Assembly: GCA_003543235.1 (NCBI GenBank)
Contig: DPJA01000039.1
Span: 124,001 to 188,000, forward strand
Origin: Lachnospiraceae bacterium
Lineage (GTDB): Bacteria > Bacillota > Clostridia > Lachnospirales > Anaerotignaceae
Length of the DNA stretch: 64,000 nt
Direction of reading: 5' to 3'
Below, piece by piece: positions 43,608 to 52,380 of the stretch. The notes below the pieces were generated by a model. It was not told the DNA's origin and searched no databases. It was given only the letters and a program-made list of their open reading frames with translations. The position numbers and the translations under genes are program-made. Position 1 is the stretch's first letter; each line of letters begins with the position of its first letter.

Positions 43608-44418
43608 AAGTAATTTCCTTTAATTTGGTTATAGTCACAAACTCCACACCCATTTTTTCTATTTCAGGAGCCAAATCCTTTATTGCCTGTGCTGTAATTT
43701 TTCCACCTTCTGGCCCAACATGACCAATAGCTATTGCCGTACCGTTTTTAACTGCTATTTCTGCCGCCTTCATAAGCTGCTTCTTAACAACTGTTATGTC
43801 GTTGGTGCTGTCCAAAAAAACATCCCGACCCAAAAGGCAGCAGCTGCGGCTTTGACACACTTTTTTTGCTGCAGAATTTGCAGTGGTTCGGCTGTCCAAA
43901 AAAATAAGCCCTCTGTCCGCAACATCATTAATTACAACATTTAATGTACGTTCATCTTCCATAATAGCAGACCCCATATGATTATTCAATCCCACAGCAC
44001 CCTCTACTACTCCAAACGCCTCCTGTACAACAGCTTTTATCTCTTCGTCGGTCATATTTAGAAAAACACCTTTGTCCCCCACCCATGACTTTTTACCTAA
44101 AAGACTTTCCATTGGCATATGTACTATCATTTCCTTGCCAGCCGCTTTAACCTTATTAACATCTTCTGAACTTTTTTCACAAAAAGGCATAATTGCTGCT
44201 GTAAAAGGAATATCCAACGCCAACATTTCGTCTGTACCCTCTCCATTGTAACCAAAGTCATCAATAATTATTGCAAGATACGCCTTTTGCTCATTTTCAG
44301 CAGACGCAAAAATTGCACGTCTGTTTATGATTTTAGCACTTGTGACAACAACACATACAAAAAGACATAACAATAGAAAGCAATTTTTTATACCTTTTTT
44401 TGTTAAAATAAAAAACAT
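43591..44418 (-). CDS. YibQ/DUF610-type divergent polysaccharide deacetylase
   Basis: A 275-residue exported or membrane-anchored protein. One hydrophobic helix (residues ~10-28, NCFLLLCLFVCVVVTSA) precedes the divergent polysaccharide-deacetylase domain, which starts LAIIIDDFGYNGEGTDEML and has PFTAAIMPF, HMPMES, GLNNHMGSAI and GHVGPEGG, the motif set of DUF610. It probably acts on cell-envelope glycans; activity in this family is little proven. Its ATG is inside the terminator-like hairpin of the preceding gene (44416-44453), which also covers a weak GGAAG ribosome site, so its expression is probably low or conditional. Confidence 0.85.
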   Translation of the reverse strand: MFFILTKKGIKNCFLLLCLFVCVVVTSAKIINRRAIFASAENEQKAYLAIIIDDFGYNGEGTDEMLALDIPFTAAIMPFCEKSSEDVNKVKAAGKEMIVHMPMESLLGKKSWVGDKGVFLNMTDEEIKAVVQEAFGVVEGAVGLNNHMGSAIMEDERTLNVVINDVADRGLIFLDSRTTANSAAKKVCQSRSCCLLGRDVFLDSTNDITVVKKQLMKAAEIAVKNGTAIAIGHVGPEGGKITAQAIKDLAPEIEKMGVEFVTITKLKEITYENNG

Positions 44419-44453
44419 ATACCATCACTTCCCTGTGAAGTCATTGGTATATG
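44416..44453 (-). terminator. Hairpin with T tract after the DUF1653 gene, covering the next start codon
   Basis: Minus-strand CATATACCA...ACTTC pairs with GGAAGT..TGGTATATG (9 bp + 5 bp with a small internal loop, ACAGG loop), followed by TTTTTTATTTTAAC. The right arm ends with the ATG of the YibQ-like gene, and the T tract is its first codons. Confidence 0.75.
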
Positions 44454-44483
44454 TTTATTGCAAAATTAAAAATTTATTCTCTT

Positions 44484-44699
44484 TTATTCGCCAATGTAGG
44501 TAAACCTCTTTAACCTCTTACCGTCACATTCAACTTCTTCGTTCCACATACTTAATGGTCTAACCCAAACATCTTGGTCACCATACATGGCACGATAAAC
44601 CACCATATCCTCCAGTGTTTCGGAATGCCTTGCTACATATAATACACAATACTCATTTCCCTTAAACTGTCTATATTTTCCCGTTTTTATTTTTTCCAT
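44484..44699 (-). CDS. DUF1653 domain protein
   Basis: A 71-residue single-domain protein matching DUF1653: GKYRQFKGNEYCVLYVARHSET, MVVYRAMYGDQDVWVRPLSMW and RFTYIG are its hallmarks. It is a small beta-rich cytosolic protein of unknown function, common as a stand-alone gene in many bacteria. Its ATG shares one base with the thiI stop (TAATG), so it is translated together with thiI. Confidence 0.9.
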   Translation of the reverse strand: MEKIKTGKYRQFKGNEYCVLYVARHSETLEDMVVYRAMYGDQDVWVRPLSMWNEEVECDGKRLKRFTYIGE

Positions 44700-45874
44700 T
44701 ACAATTCTATTACCTCTGTATTCTCTAGTGCTTTTTCAAGAAAATCTGGCAATTGGGTAAGTTTATACTCGATTTTATCTATAACACTAGTTTTTGGCTT
44801 GGTTTCTGGGTGCTTTGCCACAAAAATTGTACAGCAGTCTTCATATGGCTGTATAGATGTATCAAAGGTGCCTATACGCCTTGCAATATCAACTATTTCC
44901 TGCTTATCCATACCTGCAAGTGGACGCAGTACCGGCATTTTGCATACTGCATTTATTGCATTTATGCCTTGCATTGTTTGGCTTGCAACCTGACCTATGC
45001 TGTCCCCTGTAATAAGTGCCATTGCGTGTTCGTTTTCAGCAATTTTCTCTGCAGCACGCATCATGCTTCTTTTAAGAAAAATAGTAAGCTTGTCTTCTGG
45101 CACATTTTCCAAAAGGTACAGCTGCAGCTCTGTAAATGGAACAACATATAGCTTAAACCCACCTGTATACTGTGATATAATTTTTGCAAGGTCAATAACC
45201 TTCTGTTTGGCACGCTCGCTGGTATATGGTGGAGAATGAAAATATACACCGCTTACCTCAACCCCACGTTTTGCCATCATAAATGTTGCAACTGGGCTAT
45301 CTATGCCACCCGACAAAAGGCTTACGCCCTTACCTGACGAACCATAAGGCAATCCACCAAAGCCCTTAATAAACTTAGAATAAATGTATGCCTCGTTACG
45401 AAGCTCTACAAAAACAGTTTCCTGCGGATTATGAATATCCACTGTAAGGTTTGGCATATTCTCCAAAATATAACCGCCCACCTCTGCTGAAACCTCATTA
45501 GATAACAACGGATACTGCTTATTGCTACGCTTTGTTACAACTTTAAAGGTAGTAGGCTTGTCACCATAAAACTTCTGCATATGTCCCAAAGCCCTCTTGC
45601 AAATATTGTCCATGCTTTGGTCTGTAAGCTTTATTCCAGGGCAAACTCCCAGTATGCCAAGAACACAAATCACCTTTGGAATAATGCGGTCGAAGTCCAT
45701 TTCTCCGCCTCTATCCTCAACTATAAGCCTTCCTTGCTCACGCACTACATAAAAATTCCCCTCGCTGTCAATGTTACGGCGAATACTCTCCACCAGTTTT
45801 GTAACAAACAGACGTCGGTTATTGCCACGCATGGCTATCTCGCCGTACTTAACTATCAAAACTTTTTCTATCAT
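44699..45874 (-). CDS. thiI: tRNA 4-thiouridine sulfurtransferase
   Basis: A 391-residue enzyme that puts sulfur on U8 of tRNA. The ferredoxin-like and THUMP domains span about residues 1-165 (KYGEIAMRGNNRRLF), and the PP-loop is LLSGGIDSPVATFMM. It ends after about 390 residues with no rhodanese domain, the short form found in Firmicutes, which relies on a dedicated cysteine desulfurase for sulfur transfer. The upstream nifS gene fits that role. The start at 45874 (AAGGAG six bases before) is preferred to 45955. It may also serve thiazole synthesis for thiamine. Confidence 0.96.
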   Translation of the reverse strand: MIEKVLIVKYGEIAMRGNNRRLFVTKLVESIRRNIDSEGNFYVVREQGRLIVEDRGGEMDFDRIIPKVICVLGILGVCPGIKLTDQSMDNICKRALGHMQKFYGDKPTTFKVVTKRSNKQYPLLSNEVSAEVGGYILENMPNLTVDIHNPQETVFVELRNEAYIYSKFIKGFGGLPYGSSGKGVSLLSGGIDSPVATFMMAKRGVEVSGVYFHSPPYTSERAKQKVIDLAKIISQYTGGFKLYVVPFTELQLYLLENVPEDKLTIFLKRSMMRAAEKIAENEHAMALITGDSIGQVASQTMQGINAINAVCKMPVLRPLAGMDKQEIVDIARRIGTFDTSIQPYEDCCTIFVAKHPETKPKTSVIDKIEYKLTQLPDFLEKALENTEVIEL

Positions 45875-45969
45875 ATTTTTCTCCTTGAAATTAAAACTAA
45901 AATCCACTAAATTACTTAAACCGTCAAAAAATCCAACCCCTGAGGGCAACGCCAAGGTTTTTTGCCAGC

Positions 45970-47130
45970 CTATCTTTTTCTGTGAAAACGTCTAAGCATT
46001 GGTACAAGCTCTTTAAGTGCCTCCAAGCAAATATCTGCCTCTTCCATGGTATTAAACCTTGTAAAGCTGAACCGTAAAGAACCAACAATGTCATCCTCTT
46101 GTGTACCTATTGCCCCAAGAACACTGCTTTGCACCTTTTTTTTGCTGTTGCAAGCACTGCCTGCAGATGCGAAAATTTCTTTGTCCTCCAACGCATTTAA
46201 AAGCACTGGGCTTCGTAAATTTTTAAACACCATATTAAGCACATATGGGCTTGCCTTGTCTATTTCCTCACCATTTATAAAGGTATCCTCAATGCTATTA
46301 AGTATGCCTTCTGCAAGATACTTTTTAATCTCCATAACTTTTTTCGTGCTTTCCGTTAAGAACTTGTAGCTTTCCTCTGCAGCCAACGCCAGTGCTGCTG
46401 CACCTGCGGCATTTTCCGTTCCAGGTCGCTGACCTTTTTGCTGACCTCCACCATACATAATTGGTTTAACCTTCAGCCTATTTTTCATATATAGCATACC
46501 CAAGCCCTTTGGTGCATTAAATTTGTGTCCGCTTGCCGACAGCAAATCTATATTGCATTTACGCACATCAATTTTGTATTTGCCAAAAGCTTGTACTGCA
46601 TCAACATGGTATATTGTATTAGGGTTGGCATCTTTTATTGCCTTGCCAATACTTTCAACATCCTGAACTGTACCTATTTCGTTATTTATAAGTATTATGC
46701 TTACCAAAATAGTATCGCTTCTAATTGCATTTTTAAGGTCATCTATGTTAACATATCCTTTTTCGTCCACAGGCAAAAACTGCACCTCATAGCCATCTTC
46801 CTCCAGTGCCTTAAAAGGAAGCGTAATTGCCGGATGTTCAATTTGCGTGGTTATAATATGCTTTCCACTGCGGTGATAACCCTTTGCTGTGCCAAAAACC
46901 GCCAAATTATTGCTCTCTGTGCCTCCGCTTGTAAAATATATTTCTTCATAGCTTTGGGCATTTATAAGCCTTGCCAATGTTTGGGCAGATTTCTTAATTA
47001 TGTTTTCTGCCTCCATGCCCAAACGACTGCCACTACTTGGGTTTGCATAGGCACTAAGCAGCACCTGCGTAAATTTTTCTGCAACCTCAGGCAATGCCCT
47101 TGTGCTTGCGGCATTATCAAAATAAACCAT
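45970..47130 (-). CDS. Cysteine desulfurase, NifS/IscS family (ThiI partner)
   Basis: A 386-residue PLP enzyme that removes sulfur from cysteine. It has YFDNAASTRALPEVAEKF, the FTSGGTESNNLAVFG cofactor region, the PLP lysine in SASGHKFNAPKGLGMLYM, and the catalytic Cys in SAGSACNSKKK. The gene order nifS-thiI matches the Bacillus NifZ-ThiI pair that makes 4-thiouridine, so this is probably the dedicated sulfur donor for ThiI rather than the general Fe-S enzyme. Start ATG 47130 is eight bases after the rsmE stop. Confidence 0.93.
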   Translation of the reverse strand: MVYFDNAASTRALPEVAEKFTQVLLSAYANPSSGSRLGMEAENIIKKSAQTLARLINAQSYEEIYFTSGGTESNNLAVFGTAKGYHRSGKHIITTQIEHPAITLPFKALEEDGYEVQFLPVDEKGYVNIDDLKNAIRSDTILVSIILINNEIGTVQDVESIGKAIKDANPNTIYHVDAVQAFGKYKIDVRKCNIDLLSASGHKFNAPKGLGMLYMKNRLKVKPIMYGGGQQKGQRPGTENAAGAAALALAAEESYKFLTESTKKVMEIKKYLAEGILNSIEDTFINGEEIDKASPYVLNMVFKNLRSPVLLNALEDKEIFASAGSACNSKKKVQSSVLGAIGTQEDDIVGSLRFSFTRFNTMEEADICLEALKELVPMLRRFHRKR

Positions 47131-47137
47131 TATTCAA

Positions 47138-47866
47138 TCATCCTAACTCATAAATCAGTATAGCAACAGTTACCATTCCCGCTGTTTCTGTTCTCAAAAT
47201 TCGTTTTCCAAGGGATACAGATAAAATGCCGTTTTCCATAGCAAGAGCTATTTCTTCATCAGCAAATCCACCCTCAGGCCCTATAAACATTGCAATCTCG
47301 CTGCCAGAAAAGTTTTCTGCAAACTCTCGTATCCCACGTTTTTGTTCATTTTCATAGGGTATAATTGCACCCTGTGCCTTTGCACCCAGCTTAACTGCCT
47401 CGTTAAAGGTAATAACCTCACCAATTTGTGGAATTATACCTCTTCCACTTTGCTTTGCGGCAGACTCCGCAATTTTCTGCCATCTTTGAACTTTTTTCAG
47501 GCTGTCTTTTTTATCCAGCTTTACAACTGCACGGTGTGTTGCCACAGGCACAATTTTTTCTATACCTAGCTCCACACATTTTTGTATAATCAATTCCATT
47601 TTATCTGCCTTTGGCAACCCTTGAAAAAGAGTAATTTTTGTTTTTGGCTCACTAAAGCATGGTGATTTATCATTTATTTTAAGAGTTACTTCTTTTTTAT
47701 CAACAACCTTAATTTCACAGAAATAATCTGTTCCGCAGCCATCACAAACCTCCACTGCATCTCCCTCTTTACTTCTAAGCACCGTTGCAAGATGCTTTGC
47801 ATCCTCACCTGTTATAACAATGCTATCCTCTGTTATATCTTCAGGCAAAACAAAATATTTTGGCAT
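47138..47866 (-). CDS. rsmE: 16S rRNA (uracil-1498-N3)-methyltransferase
   Basis: A 242-residue SPOUT-fold methyltransferase. An N-terminal PUA-like domain precedes the knot. Motifs: LPKADKMELIIQKCVELGIEKIVPV, ESAAKQSGRGIIPQI, FIGPEGGFADEEI and LGKRILRTETAGM, which form the AdoMet knot. AAGGAGAGATAT precedes the ATG. It lies 22 bases after prmA, the usual prmA-rsmE pair. Confidence 0.96.
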   Translation of the reverse strand: MPKYFVLPEDITEDSIVITGEDAKHLATVLRSKEGDAVEVCDGCGTDYFCEIKVVDKKEVTLKINDKSPCFSEPKTKITLFQGLPKADKMELIIQKCVELGIEKIVPVATHRAVVKLDKKDSLKKVQRWQKIAESAAKQSGRGIIPQIGEVITFNEAVKLGAKAQGAIIPYENEQKRGIREFAENFSGSEIAMFIGPEGGFADEEIALAMENGILSVSLGKRILRTETAGMVTVAILIYELG

Positions 47867-47888
47867 ATATCTCTCCTTAATATGGTTT

Positions 47889-48869
47889 TTACTCTCCCAT
47901 ATACTGGCTTGCTATAGCAACCCAATCCTTTTTGCGTTTTGTTTCCAGCACCTTAAATCCGTTTGCCGTAAGGGCTTCAACCACATCGTCATATCTTTCG
48001 CTTATAATACCCGAGCAAATAAAAATTCCGTTGTCCTTAATAAAGTTTGGCACCATTGGGCTAAGTGCAATAATAATATCGGCAACAATGTTAGCCTCTA
48101 CCACGTCATATGTTTTGCCCCCAAAGGTACTAATAAACTTTTCGTCCTCCAAAATGTTGCCAGCATAAACATCATATCTGTCGTCTGCCATATCATTCAT
48201 TTTAGCATTTTCTGTAACTATTTCAATTGCATTAGGGTCAATGTCCACTGCCGCTGCGTATCTTGCACCCAAAAGCAAGCTTGCAATGGAAAGTATTCCA
48301 CTTCCACAGCCCACATCAAGAACCTTGTCGCCCTCTTTAACATAATTTTCTATATGCTCAATACAGCACTGTGTAGTTTCGTGAGTGCCTGTACCAAAAA
48401 TATGCCCTGGGTCAATTTTCAAAATCGCCTTGTCGGTATCCTCTTTCAGCTCTTCCCAGCTTGGCTTTATCATAATTTTGTTGCCAATAGGAAAAGGCTT
48501 GAAATATTTTTTCCAATTGTTTGCCCAGTCCTCTTCCTTTATATTTTTCATTGTAACGTCAAGACTTCCAAGTTCAAATTCCTTTTCTGTTTCTTTAAGG
48601 CTTATAAGCCCACTTTTAACAGCTTTAAGGGTTTCCATGCCATTAAGATTATCTGTAACAAAAAATGTTATTCCTGTTGGATGAGTTGTCTTTTCTTTGA
48701 CAAGGTCGTCCTCAATATAATCCCAGTCACGGTTGGGATTTTCAAGAAATTCTAAAAATTCACGCCCATCCTCAATCATAAGCCCTGTAAGGCCACAACT
48801 GTAGAGCAGTCCACATACAATTTCAATTCCGTCTTCCGATGTTTCTACAAATATTTCAATCCAATCCAT
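47889..48869 (-). CDS. prmA: Ribosomal protein L11 methyltransferase
   Basis: A 326-residue class I methyltransferase that trimethylates ribosomal protein L11. The N-terminal substrate domain (MDWIEIFVETSEDGIEIV) is followed by the AdoMet motif LDVGCGSGILSIASLLLGA, DPGHIFGTGTHETTQ before it and VEANIVADIIIAL after it. The ATG at 48869, five bases after GGAGG, is preferred over 48881. It heads the prmA-rsmE-nifS-thiI-DUF1653 operon. Confidence 0.96.
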   Translation of the reverse strand: MDWIEIFVETSEDGIEIVCGLLYSCGLTGLMIEDGREFLEFLENPNRDWDYIEDDLVKEKTTHPTGITFFVTDNLNGMETLKAVKSGLISLKETEKEFELGSLDVTMKNIKEEDWANNWKKYFKPFPIGNKIMIKPSWEELKEDTDKAILKIDPGHIFGTGTHETTQCCIEHIENYVKEGDKVLDVGCGSGILSIASLLLGARYAAAVDIDPNAIEIVTENAKMNDMADDRYDVYAGNILEDEKFISTFGGKTYDVVEANIVADIIIALSPMVPNFIKDNGIFICSGIISERYDDVVEALTANGFKVLETKRKKDWVAIASQYMGE

Positions 48870-48950
48870 AATAACCTCCATTTTTTAAGCCAAATGCCTG
48901 TACATCAGCTTCAACCTTGCTATTTTATTACAATACGCCTGTATCCGCAA

Positions 48951-49661
48951 TTATTTTTTTCGTTTCATTCCTCTTATTATATCCTTGGTTTCCTTTTCCA
49001 CCCTGTAGCTTTCAATAATTTTTTGCAGTGCCTTATTATAGGTGAAGTTATCAAGGCTGTTGTTTTTTAAAAGCTCCATAGTTTTATCAGGAAATTTAAC
49101 AAAGCATACGCTAATTCCCCATGCAACACCCATATTTACATAATATTTGTCACTTTTAATATCACCGTAAATTTTAAGAACATCGTCAATATATTCATCG
49201 CATATATAGCTGTGCATCAGTGTTACAACACCAAAACGTATATCGTATTCCTTCTCACTTTTAAAGTAGGGTTGTAAAAATTCATACACCTTTTTTTCAT
49301 CCTGCTTTTTTATTTTAAAAGCAGAAACTGTAGTATCACATACTGCCCAGTTAGTTATGTGAGGAATAAACCACGCTAAATATTCAATCTTTTTTTCAAT
49401 ATCCGCCTTGCAATAACCAATAACCAAACCACAAGTTATTGTTTCTTCATAGCTATCAAAAGCCACCAGTTTTAGAAACCCGTCATAATCACCCTTGGCA
49501 ATATTTTTTGCCAACGCCTTAACCTGTGGTGAGCGAACTCCTCTTACCTTACCAACACCTGGTACAATTTTTTTATGGAACACAACATAATCCGCATCGG
49601 CATTTGCATCCAACTGTGCCAAAAACGCATTATAGCTTTCATGTGTAAATTTTTCCACCAA
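48951..49661 (-). CDS. AlkD-like DNA alkylation repair protein
   Basis: A 236-residue all-helical protein of the AlkD/DUF1061 family built of HEAT-like repeats. Typical stretches are VRGVRSPQVKALAKNIAKGDYDGFL, SYEETITCGLVIGYCKAD and the WAVCDTTVSAFK motif (the Trp/Asp pair of AlkD-type glycosylases). It should remove bulky alkylated bases; some homologues have lost activity. The start is TTG 49661 (or GTG three bases later), after AGAGGTGAT. It is a separate gene 81 bases upstream of prmA. Confidence 0.85.
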   Translation of the reverse strand: MVEKFTHESYNAFLAQLDANADADYVVFHKKIVPGVGKVRGVRSPQVKALAKNIAKGDYDGFLKLVAFDSYEETITCGLVIGYCKADIEKKIEYLAWFIPHITNWAVCDTTVSAFKIKKQDEKKVYEFLQPYFKSEKEYDIRFGVVTLMHSYICDEYIDDVLKIYGDIKSDKYYVNMGVAWGISVCFVKFPDKTMELLKNNSLDNFTYNKALQKIIESYRVEKETKDIIRGMKRKK

Positions 49662-49685
49662 AAATCACCTCTTATATTTATTGTA

Positions 49686-49722
49686 ACAAAAAAGAGCGTA
49701 TCCCGCTACTGGAATACGCCCA
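49686..49722 (-). terminator. Terminator after ribU
   Basis: Minus-strand GGGCGTATTCC-AGTAGC-GGGATACGCTC followed by TTTTTTG, 13 bases after the ribU stop. Confidence 0.88.
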
Positions 49723-49734
49723 ATTATTTTTTTC

Positions 49735-50334
49735 TTATAACACTTTTCCTAAAAGCTTGCATAATGGATAGCCTATAACTGCCACAACAACTGCCTTAAC
49801 TACGTTAAATGGAGCAATTGCAAAAAACACAAGGGTTTTCAAATCCACTACTGAGCTGTTAACCTTATTTGCTATTTCCACAAATGCCTCAATAGGGGCA
49901 CCAAATGCAACTGCATAAGCCGGGATAAGTATGTAATAGTTGAAAGCACAAGCCACAATAACCATTGTTATGCACCCTACAACTGCTCCTTGAACAAAGC
50001 TCATAAGGTTTTTCTTCTTTTTGTAGAAAAAACCAATTGGAGTCACAAGGGAAATACCCATAATAAAGTTTGCAAATTCGCCAACACCAGCACTGCTTGT
50101 TTTAAAAAGGTGTAAAGCATTTTTAATAAACTCAATAAGTATGCCTGCTATAGGGCCCATGGAAACTGCACCAATAATTGCTGGCAAGTCACTTATGTCC
50201 ATCTTTAAAAAGCTTGGAAAAATAGGCAGTGCCAGTTCAAACATCATAAGCACAATAGAAACTGCACTAAGCATCCCTATTTTAACCATTTTCGATGTAT
50301 CCATTGCTTTTTTTCTTGAAACTACATTATCCAT
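49735..50334 (-). CDS. ribU: Riboflavin ECF transporter S component (RibU)
   Basis: About 199 residues and six hydrophobic segments. Family motifs include KIGMLSAVSIVLMMFE, PIFPSFLKMDISDLPAIIGAVSMGPIAGI, EFIKNALHLF and the FVQGAVVGC segment. The FMN riboswitch and terminator upstream show that riboflavin/FMN levels control it, confirming the substrate. It needs the shared ECF energizing module, not encoded here. The ATG at 50334 has AGGAGG nine bases upstream; the ATG at 50343 abuts the Shine-Dalgarno. Confidence 0.95.
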   Translation of the reverse strand: MDNVVSRKKAMDTSKMVKIGMLSAVSIVLMMFELALPIFPSFLKMDISDLPAIIGAVSMGPIAGILIEFIKNALHLFKTSSAGVGEFANFIMGISLVTPIGFFYKKKKNLMSFVQGAVVGCITMVIVACAFNYYILIPAYAVAFGAPIEAFVEIANKVNSSVVDLKTLVFFAIAPFNVVKAVVVAVIGYPLCKLLGKVL

Positions 50335-50398
50335 AATTATCATCCTCCTAAAAATAAAATTACTTTATTATTAGAATAATCAAGGTTATTTTGTAAAA

Positions 50399-50436
50399 AA
50401 AGCGTCCTGAAAATTAATCTCAGGACGCTAAAAATC
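50399..50436 (-). terminator. Riboswitch-controlled terminator before ribU
   Basis: Minus-strand TAGCGTCCTGA-GATTAATTT-TCAGGACGCT followed by TTTTTTT, between the FMN aptamer and ribU. It is the probable off-state structure of the switch. Confidence 0.92.
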
Positions 50437-50465
50437 AAAATGATTACACAAATAAACTGCCTTGT

Positions 50466-50600
50466 GCCTTGTCATTCTTCTCTCATCCAGACTTTACTGT
50501 CGGTTTTGGAGTTTCACCAAATCAGCAAAAATTCATTTCTAAACTTCTGCTCGTGGACTTTAACCACCGGTCGGGAATTTCACCCTGCCCTGAAGAACTT
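50466..50600 (-). promoter_or_regulatory. FMN riboswitch (RFN element)
   Basis: The minus strand shows the conserved RFN blocks in order: CAGGGTGAAATTCCCGACCGGTGG, TTAAAGTCCACGAGC, TTGGTGAAACTCCAAAACCGACAGT and AAAGTCTGGATGAGAGAAGA. A terminator follows, so FMN binding should stop transcription of ribU. Confidence 0.98.
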
Positions 50601-50621
50601 TGTTATTCTGTTTGTACTGAC

Positions 50622-50650
50622 ATTATAACTAAAAACAATTTTTATGTCAA
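50622..50650 (-). promoter_or_regulatory. Perfect sigma-A promoter of the FMN riboswitch/ribU transcript
   Basis: Minus-strand TTGACA (50645-50650), exactly 17 bases, TATAAT (50622-50627). It lies directly behind the pckA stop. Confidence 0.88.
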
Positions 50651-50688
50651 TAGTTGGAACCCAAATATACCCAGTTTTGCTTTTCGGC

Positions 50689-52341
50689 TTAAAGCTGGCT
50701 AAGCACTTTTTTAATTGCCTTTGCCGCCTCAGACGGCAGAATATCATAGCCACCTTTTTCCGTTTCACGAGATTTAATATATTTATACCTGTCTGTAAGT
50801 CGTGCCATAAGTGTTGTTTTGTAATCAAGGTTCTGCATATTAGGTACAAATCCGTCAATCTCCATAATTTCAATATCTGTAAACTCTGCCCATTGTCTGA
50901 AGAAAGCAGTTCCCTCAACCACAGCCTCTACGCACTCAAGAGTAACTTCTTTAGGTATTTTTTTATCCATAAGGAACCCTGTGTTAAGCACATAGCACTC
51001 TACTCCACGTTCCTCAAAAAGCTGTTTAAACTTTTCATAATCTTCTCTTAACGGATAAGTTCTAAAAGGATTTGCATAGCTTTCAAAAACCAGTGCATCA
51101 GGGTCAACCCCAGGTGCAAGCCTCTCAGCAGTGCTTCTCTTTGTAGCCAATGCCGCACCCATAACCGACGAAAGAACAGCTCCATTTATTTTAATAATAG
51201 GTGGCATTGTAGGGTCTTTCATCAGCCAGAAAATAGCATTTATAGGCTCTTGAATTTTGTCAACTCGGTTAGGGCTCCACAGCTTGCTTTTTATTGCACG
51301 TCCATTGCCGTTTCGCAAATCCTCAGTAACAAGCACAACATTGTTGTCCTCATCTACTGTAGCGCCAACATTCTGTACCGAAAGCAAATACTTATTATCT
51401 GAACTTATCATAGGGTAATCCTGTGTTTTATCAAAATATGATGGTTCAAGGGCAACCGATGACCCATCCTTTGTGCTGATAATAAAGGCATCATCATGAA
51501 GAACCGTTACGTCATACTTGTTGCCATGCTTAGCATGGGTAATAGTGCTTTTTCCAGAGCCTGAAAGTCCGAATACGCCAACAACAAATTTTTTGCCGCC
51601 AGAAAGGTTATATCTCTTTTCTCCACCATGGCAAGACGCATATCCATTACGATTTGCAATTCCCCATACAAGGGTAAGGGTTCCTTTTTTAAGCTCGCCA
51701 AAATATCTCATGCCCAGCACACACGCACAGTTATGTAATGGGTCAAAAAACGCAAGTCCCAGTGGGTAGTCAGGATGTGACCATTCAGGGTCAGCAAAAA
51801 AATAAATATCTCCCTCATCATTCATCTGGTTAGATGCTCTGTACATTCTTGTGTATTCGTCAGTGATATACTGGAAGTTAAGAAGCCAATTATACATAAG
51901 AGTTTCGTGTCCCTCAGGAATTAAAAGATTGGCTCTTACCATAAAATCCTTATCAAGACCTATAAACGCTTTAGCGTGATAAAGCTTTTTCTTTCTTGCT
52001 GAATAAATTGCATCTCTAATTTCACCGCAGATTTTAGCCACATCAACTCCTGGCTCACCTGCAATTCGCCTTGCTGCTGCTGTTCTGCCTGTTACTGCTC
52101 CGTCGTTAAATAAAATAACCCTGCTTCCTGATTCAAGGCCTATTTCCTCTGGTCTTTCCACCAAAATGTCAGTCAAAACAGCACCAGGAGTGCTGCAGGC
52201 AAGCTTATAACATTCTTTAAGGGATGTTACACTCTGAACATTGTTACCATAAAAAGCAGTTTCAATTGTTGTTCTTGCCATTGAAAACAGTGGATTTCCT
52301 CCGCCGATTTCCTCCCACTTAAAATTCACCTTTGTTGACAC
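50689..52341 (-). CDS. pckA: Phosphoenolpyruvate carboxykinase (ATP), divergent type
   Basis: A 550-residue PckA-family enzyme linking oxaloacetate and PEP. The kinase-1a P-loop is FGLSGSGKST (258-266) and the metal site VTVLHDDAFII (from ~278). KSKLWSPNRVD and the late Arg-rich segment are also present. It differs from textbook ATP-PEPCK: the substrate loop GRSPKDKF is GRTAAARR (near 85-92), keeping only the leading Gly-Arg. The start is GTG 52341 after a G-rich Shine-Dalgarno. No clear terminator follows; the ribU promoter begins at once. In anaerobes it often runs toward oxaloacetate to gain ATP. Confidence 0.9.
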   Translation of the reverse strand: MSTKVNFKWEEIGGGNPLFSMARTTIETAFYGNNVQSVTSLKECYKLACSTPGAVLTDILVERPEEIGLESGSRVILFNDGAVTGRTAAARRIAGEPGVDVAKICGEIRDAIYSARKKKLYHAKAFIGLDKDFMVRANLLIPEGHETLMYNWLLNFQYITDEYTRMYRASNQMNDEGDIYFFADPEWSHPDYPLGLAFFDPLHNCACVLGMRYFGELKKGTLTLVWGIANRNGYASCHGGEKRYNLSGGKKFVVGVFGLSGSGKSTITHAKHGNKYDVTVLHDDAFIISTKDGSSVALEPSYFDKTQDYPMISSDNKYLLSVQNVGATVDEDNNVVLVTEDLRNGNGRAIKSKLWSPNRVDKIQEPINAIFWLMKDPTMPPIIKINGAVLSSVMGAALATKRSTAERLAPGVDPDALVFESYANPFRTYPLREDYEKFKQLFEERGVECYVLNTGFLMDKKIPKEVTLECVEAVVEGTAFFRQWAEFTDIEIMEIDGFVPNMQNLDYKTTLMARLTDRYKYIKSRETEKGGYDILPSEAAKAIKKVLSQL

Positions 52342-52380
52342 GTTAATTCCCCCCTACTTTAGAGCTATGCCATGATAAAA

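Noticed and set aside
45900..45968. Weak hairpin with T run between nifS and thiI as a terminator
   Set aside because: The stem has only three reliable base pairs at each end, and thiI depends on nifS for sulfur, so separation is unlikely.
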